Below, piece after piece: positions 5,963 through 8,223 of a DNA stretch of 8,223 bases. Within the stretch, counting starts at the first letter, position 1; the number at the start of each line of letters is the position of its first letter. The position numbers were made by a program, and so were the translations under genes. The notes below the pieces were generated by a model that ran no database searches, was not told where the DNA came from, and was given only the letters and a program-made list of their open reading frames with translations. Origin of the DNA: an uncultured Selenomonadaceae bacterium (GTDB lineage Bacteria; Bacillota; Negativicutes; Selenomonadales; Selenomonadaceae); assembly GCA_958415865.1 (NCBI GenBank), contig CATYZV010000067.1:1-8223 (forward strand). Direction: 5' to 3'.

Positions 5963-7687
5963 ATGTTCCGTTGTAATCCCTCAAGTTTCCTATATAGTTT
6001 AAAATCCGATTTATCATTTATAATAAATCAGCTAAAGCAGCCAGGCAGGTTATGCCGAAGTTTTTGGCAGGCAGCGGAGGATATTTTTGTCAGGGAGATA
6101 TTTCTTATCTCGCTGCTTGTTCTTTGTAATTTTCTGCCATATCTGTTTCTGTTTGCAAGCTATGCGCAATATGAAAATGCGCTCGGCGGATTATTCAAGC
6201 CGTTTGCGGATATACTGCTGGCGGTGATGCTGATTCATCTGTTTCCTGTTAGACTGCAAAAATATGTAAAATGGACATTGCTTGTACTCAGTTTTATCGC
6301 TGCTTTGATGGAAATATTCGTCATCAGCAAGTACAATACATTTATCACTGCGGGGATTGTCAGCGTCATAATCGGCACTAATCCGCGCGAGGCGGCAGAG
6401 TTTGTCTCTATGTATTTTTCTTGGCAGTACATTTTATTTTTAATAGCGGCGGGCGTTATTATCTATCTCATAAAAAGGTGGAGCCGTTCGTTTAAGTTAA
6501 ATAAATTTGCTGCACTATTGCTGCCGTTTTTCTTCCTCTATAGTTTTGCTTACACCGTCATGCCCGGCAAGAATATCATCGAGTGCATGAGCTTTACGCG
6601 GCTGGCGCTGCCCATCGGCCAGGCGGTGGAGGATATGATCGCTTTTCGCAGTATTTACGACAATATGCAGGACACGGCCATAATCACGGAAAACAAATCG
6701 GATATTCCTAATGTGGTATTCATCCTGGGTGAGTCGACGACGCGCAATCACATGAGCCTTTATGGCTACCGTTTGCCGACTACGCCGAAGCTCGATGCGA
6801 TGGCTGCCTCCGGTGAAATCTACGTGTTCCGCGATGTTATAAGCCCGCACACTTATACCATTGGTTCATTGCAGGAAGTGTTTAATTTTCACAATTACGA
6901 AGCAGATAATAAGTGGTACGAGAATAGCAATCTATTCGATATCGTGAAAAAGGCGGGCTATACGACGTACTGGCTTTCCAATCAGGAAACGTCAGGCAAG
7001 TGGGCTAATGTCGCTCTTGCCTATGCAGATCGCTGCGATTATCGGGATTTCACCGGCGTGCGCCAGTCCTTTGAACAGAGCTACAGAGCTGACGGAGAAT
7101 TATTGCCTCTGCTCTATAAATACATGGCAAATGACAATCCTAAAAACTTTTACCTGCTGCATTTGATGGGCGGGCACGGAGAGTACAAAAACCGCTATAC
7201 GCCGGACTTTGAAAAATTCACCGCCGCTGATGAAGACAAAGGTACGGCATCACAGCGTCAGCTGCGCGCCCAGTACGATAATGCCATGCTTTACAACGAC
7301 ACTATTGTGAGCCGGATAATGGCAGCTTTTAAAGATAAAAACGCCATCGTCATCTACATGCCTGACCACGGCGAAGAAGTCTATGATGTCAAGAACATCA
7401 AAGGCCATAGCGACGATAATGCCACGCGCACCATGCTGGAGATACCGTTTATAATCTACACGACGGATAAATTCCGTCAGAGCCATCCCAAATTGAATGA
7501 GCGCATCGCCGCTGCCGTAGACAGACCGTACATGACGGATGATTTAATCCACACAATGCTGGACATCATGAGCATAAAGACACCGGAGTACGATCCGTCG
7601 CGCAGTGTTATCAACGAAGATTTCAACGCACAGCGCAGGCGGATGTTCTTAGATGAAGATTACGATTTGGATATGAAAGCAAAATAA
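5963..7687 (+). CDS. Phosphoethanolamine-transferase-like membrane sulfatase-fold enzyme (EptA/CptA family)
   Basis: An inner-membrane enzyme of 574 residues with the family layout: five predicted N-terminal membrane segments (about 46-65, 81-97, 103-122, 154-171, 182-200), a linker, then a periplasmic alkaline-phosphatase/sulfatase-fold domain from about 248. Motifs are VVFILGESTTRNHMSLYGY (251-269) with metal ligand Glu257, then PTTPKLDAM; SPHTYTIGSL (295-304) holding the likely nucleophile Thr297 or Thr299; HLMGGHGEY with His405; MPDHGEEV with Asp468 and His469; and GHS with His482. Such enzymes move phosphoethanolamine from phosphatidylethanolamine to lipid A, LPS core or other glycans and can lower polymyxin sensitivity. 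The GEST plus LYGY wording is closer to the CptA-type branch than to EptA, so the acceptor is uncertain. AGAAAGG at 5947-5953 supports the ATG. It is not linked to heme synthesis and appears to be a single-gene unit. Confidence 0.85.
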   Translation: MFRCNPSSFLYSLKSDLSFIINQLKQPGRLCRSFWQAAEDIFVREIFLISLLVLCNFLPYLFLFASYAQYENALGGLFKPFADILLAVMLIHLFPVRLQKYVKWTLLVLSFIAALMEIFVISKYNTFITAGIVSVIIGTNPREAAEFVSMYFSWQYILFLIAAGVIIYLIKRWSRSFKLNKFAALLLPFFFLYSFAYTVMPGKNIIECMSFTRLALPIGQAVEDMIAFRSIYDNMQDTAIITENKSDIPNVVFILGESTTRNHMSLYGYRLPTTPKLDAMAASGEIYVFRDVISPHTYTIGSLQEVFNFHNYEADNKWYENSNLFDIVKKAGYTTYWLSNQETSGKWANVALAYADRCDYRDFTGVRQSFEQSYRADGELLPLLYKYMANDNPKNFYLLHLMGGHGEYKNRYTPDFEKFTAADEDKGTASQRQLRAQYDNAMLYNDTIVSRIMAAFKDKNAIVIYMPDHGEEVYDVKNIKGHSDDNATRTMLEIPFIIYTTDKFRQSHPKLNERIAAAVDRPYMTDDLIHTMLDIMSIKTPEYDPSRSVINEDFNAQRRRMFLDEDYDLDMKAK

Positions 7688-7692
7688 TGTAC

Positions 7693-7721
7693 AAAAAACA
7701 GCCTATTAAAGGCTGTTTTTT
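7693..7721. terminator. Bidirectional terminator between convergent genes
   Basis: AAAAAACAGCCT (7693-7704) pairs perfectly with AGGCTGTTTTTT (7710-7721) around ATTAA. Both strands end in a T-run, so it serves the gene ending at 7687 and the minus-strand gene ending at 7749. Confidence 0.92.
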
Positions 7722-7748
7722 GCATTTATATAATTGTTGCAGGCAGAT

Positions 7749-8144
7749 TCAACGCCGAAAGAATTTGAAGATAAGCCAAGCTACGATACCTGCACCGAGC
7801 AGTGTCAATAGCACGGGTAGCGCGACGAAAAAGAAAAAGGCGAGCACGGCTGCACCACCGAGGGCAAAAAGTCCCTTGGTGAGCCAGCCGGACGATGAGG
7901 AGCGTCCGCCAAGCCGCACGTAGCGGACTTTTACGCCGCCGGGGCTTTGGTACGTTTGATGATAGCTGCTATTTGATTCGTCTTTATAAGCTGTTTCTTT
8001 TTGGTAATTGCCTTCTTCTTCAATGGTAACGCCACTGTAACTTCTGGCTTCTCTATCTGTCATAGTCTGAACATTTTGGTGCGCACCGCAGTTCGGGCAG
8101 TTTCCGTTGGCATCGAGTTCGCTGTTGCAGTTTGGACAACGCAT
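7749..8144 (-). CDS. Zinc-ribbon membrane protein of unknown function
   Basis: A 131-residue protein with an N-terminal zinc ribbon, CPNCNSEL followed by GNCPNCG, giving Cys3, Cys6, Cys16 and Cys19. Then comes a polar, acidic and probably disordered middle (about 25-70), a short basic stretch VKVRYVRLGGRSSSSG (71-86), and a C-terminal hydrophobic region (about 91-127) long enough for one or two membrane helices, ending in the basic KFFRR. There is no signal peptide, so the zinc ribbon probably faces the cytoplasm on a C-terminal anchor. The ATG is preceded on the minus strand by AAAGGGG (complement of 8153-8159) with an 8-nt gap. Similar small zinc-ribbon/TM proteins are common and uncharacterised in Bacillota. 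I do not recognise a specific family, and no partner gene is seen. It converges with the preceding gene. Confidence 0.8.
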   Translation of the reverse strand: MRCPNCNSELDANGNCPNCGAHQNVQTMTDREARSYSGVTIEEEGNYQKETAYKDESNSSYHQTYQSPGGVKVRYVRLGGRSSSSGWLTKGLFALGGAAVLAFFFFVALPVLLTLLGAGIVAWLIFKFFRR

Positions 8145-8186
8145 ATATTTTTCCCCTTTATGATAAAGTTAAAACAGATATACATT

Positions 8187-8219
8187 CTTATAAATTTAGT
8201 ATATTAGTAAAAAGGTCAA
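8187..8219 (-). promoter_or_regulatory. Possible promoter of the zinc-ribbon gene
   Basis: On the minus strand TTGACC (complement of 8214-8219) is a 5-of-6 match to a -35 box. The region downstream is AT-rich, but the best -10 candidates are imperfect: ATTTAT at 18 bp, or TATAAG (complement of 8187-8192) at 21 bp. TATACT (complement of 8198-8203) is another -10 whose -35 would fall at or beyond the window edge. Confidence 0.35.
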
Positions 8220-8223
8220 TTGT

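Noticed and set aside
7687..7923. 78-codon plus-strand ORF starting in the last codon of the preceding gene
   Set aside because: It runs through a strong terminator and then antisense to the zinc-ribbon gene; low-complexity Lys/Pro/Ser product.

Overview
The window looks like a chromosomal segment of a diderm (LPS-bearing) member of the Bacillota, most likely class Negativicutes. The arguments are: a Bacillota-style heme gene order (hemC, cobA-hemD fusion, hemB, hemL), strong AGGAGG-type ribosome binding sites, small toxins of the Gram-positive TxpA/BsrG/holin-like type, and an inner-membrane phosphoethanolamine-transferase-like enzyme that normally works on LPS. This assignment is inferred from the sequence alone; genus cannot be fixed.

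Layout. Positions 1-3511 hold three co-directional tetrapyrrole genes: hemC (9-944), a fused uroporphyrinogen-III methyltransferase/uroporphyrinogen-III synthase (1001-2521) and hemB (2525-3511), ended by a strong hairpin terminator (3544-3578). A possible 7-codon leader cistron (981-1004) sits before the fusion gene and overlaps its start as ATGA. Positions 3570-4263 carry two tandem copies, about 370 bp apart, of a compact unit. Each has an extended -10 promoter, a 5' UTR with a hairpin over the Shine-Dalgarno, a 26-residue hydrophobic peptide gene, a two-way terminator, and a strong convergent promoter for a ~100-nt antisense RNA. I read these as two type I toxin-antitoxin cassettes inserted between hemB and hemL. 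hemL (4292-5614) follows directly, its ribosome binding site only 12 bp from the -35 box of the second antisense promoter, and ends at a terminator at 5635-5667.

Positions 5665-5962 have no gene. They contain a nested inverted-repeat element (5737-5878) and a separate 16-bp hairpin (5900-5937) just before a five-TM sulfatase-fold phosphoethanolamine-transferase-like gene (5963-7687). A bidirectional terminator (7693-7721) separates that gene from a convergent small gene (7749-8144, minus strand) for a zinc-ribbon membrane protein of unknown function.

How the genes work together. HemL and HemB make 5-aminolevulinate and porphobilinogen, HemC makes hydroxymethylbilane, and the fusion protein closes the ring to uroporphyrinogen III and methylates it to precorrin-2. 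This portion of the pathway therefore serves siroheme and cobalamin, and possibly heme. The toxin-antitoxin cassettes have no evident metabolic link to it. The most interesting part of the window is this duplicated cassette pair: its 5' UTRs are almost identical while the coding and 3' spacer sequences have diverged, and a 10-nt element is repeated in the 5' UTR and the terminator of both copies.
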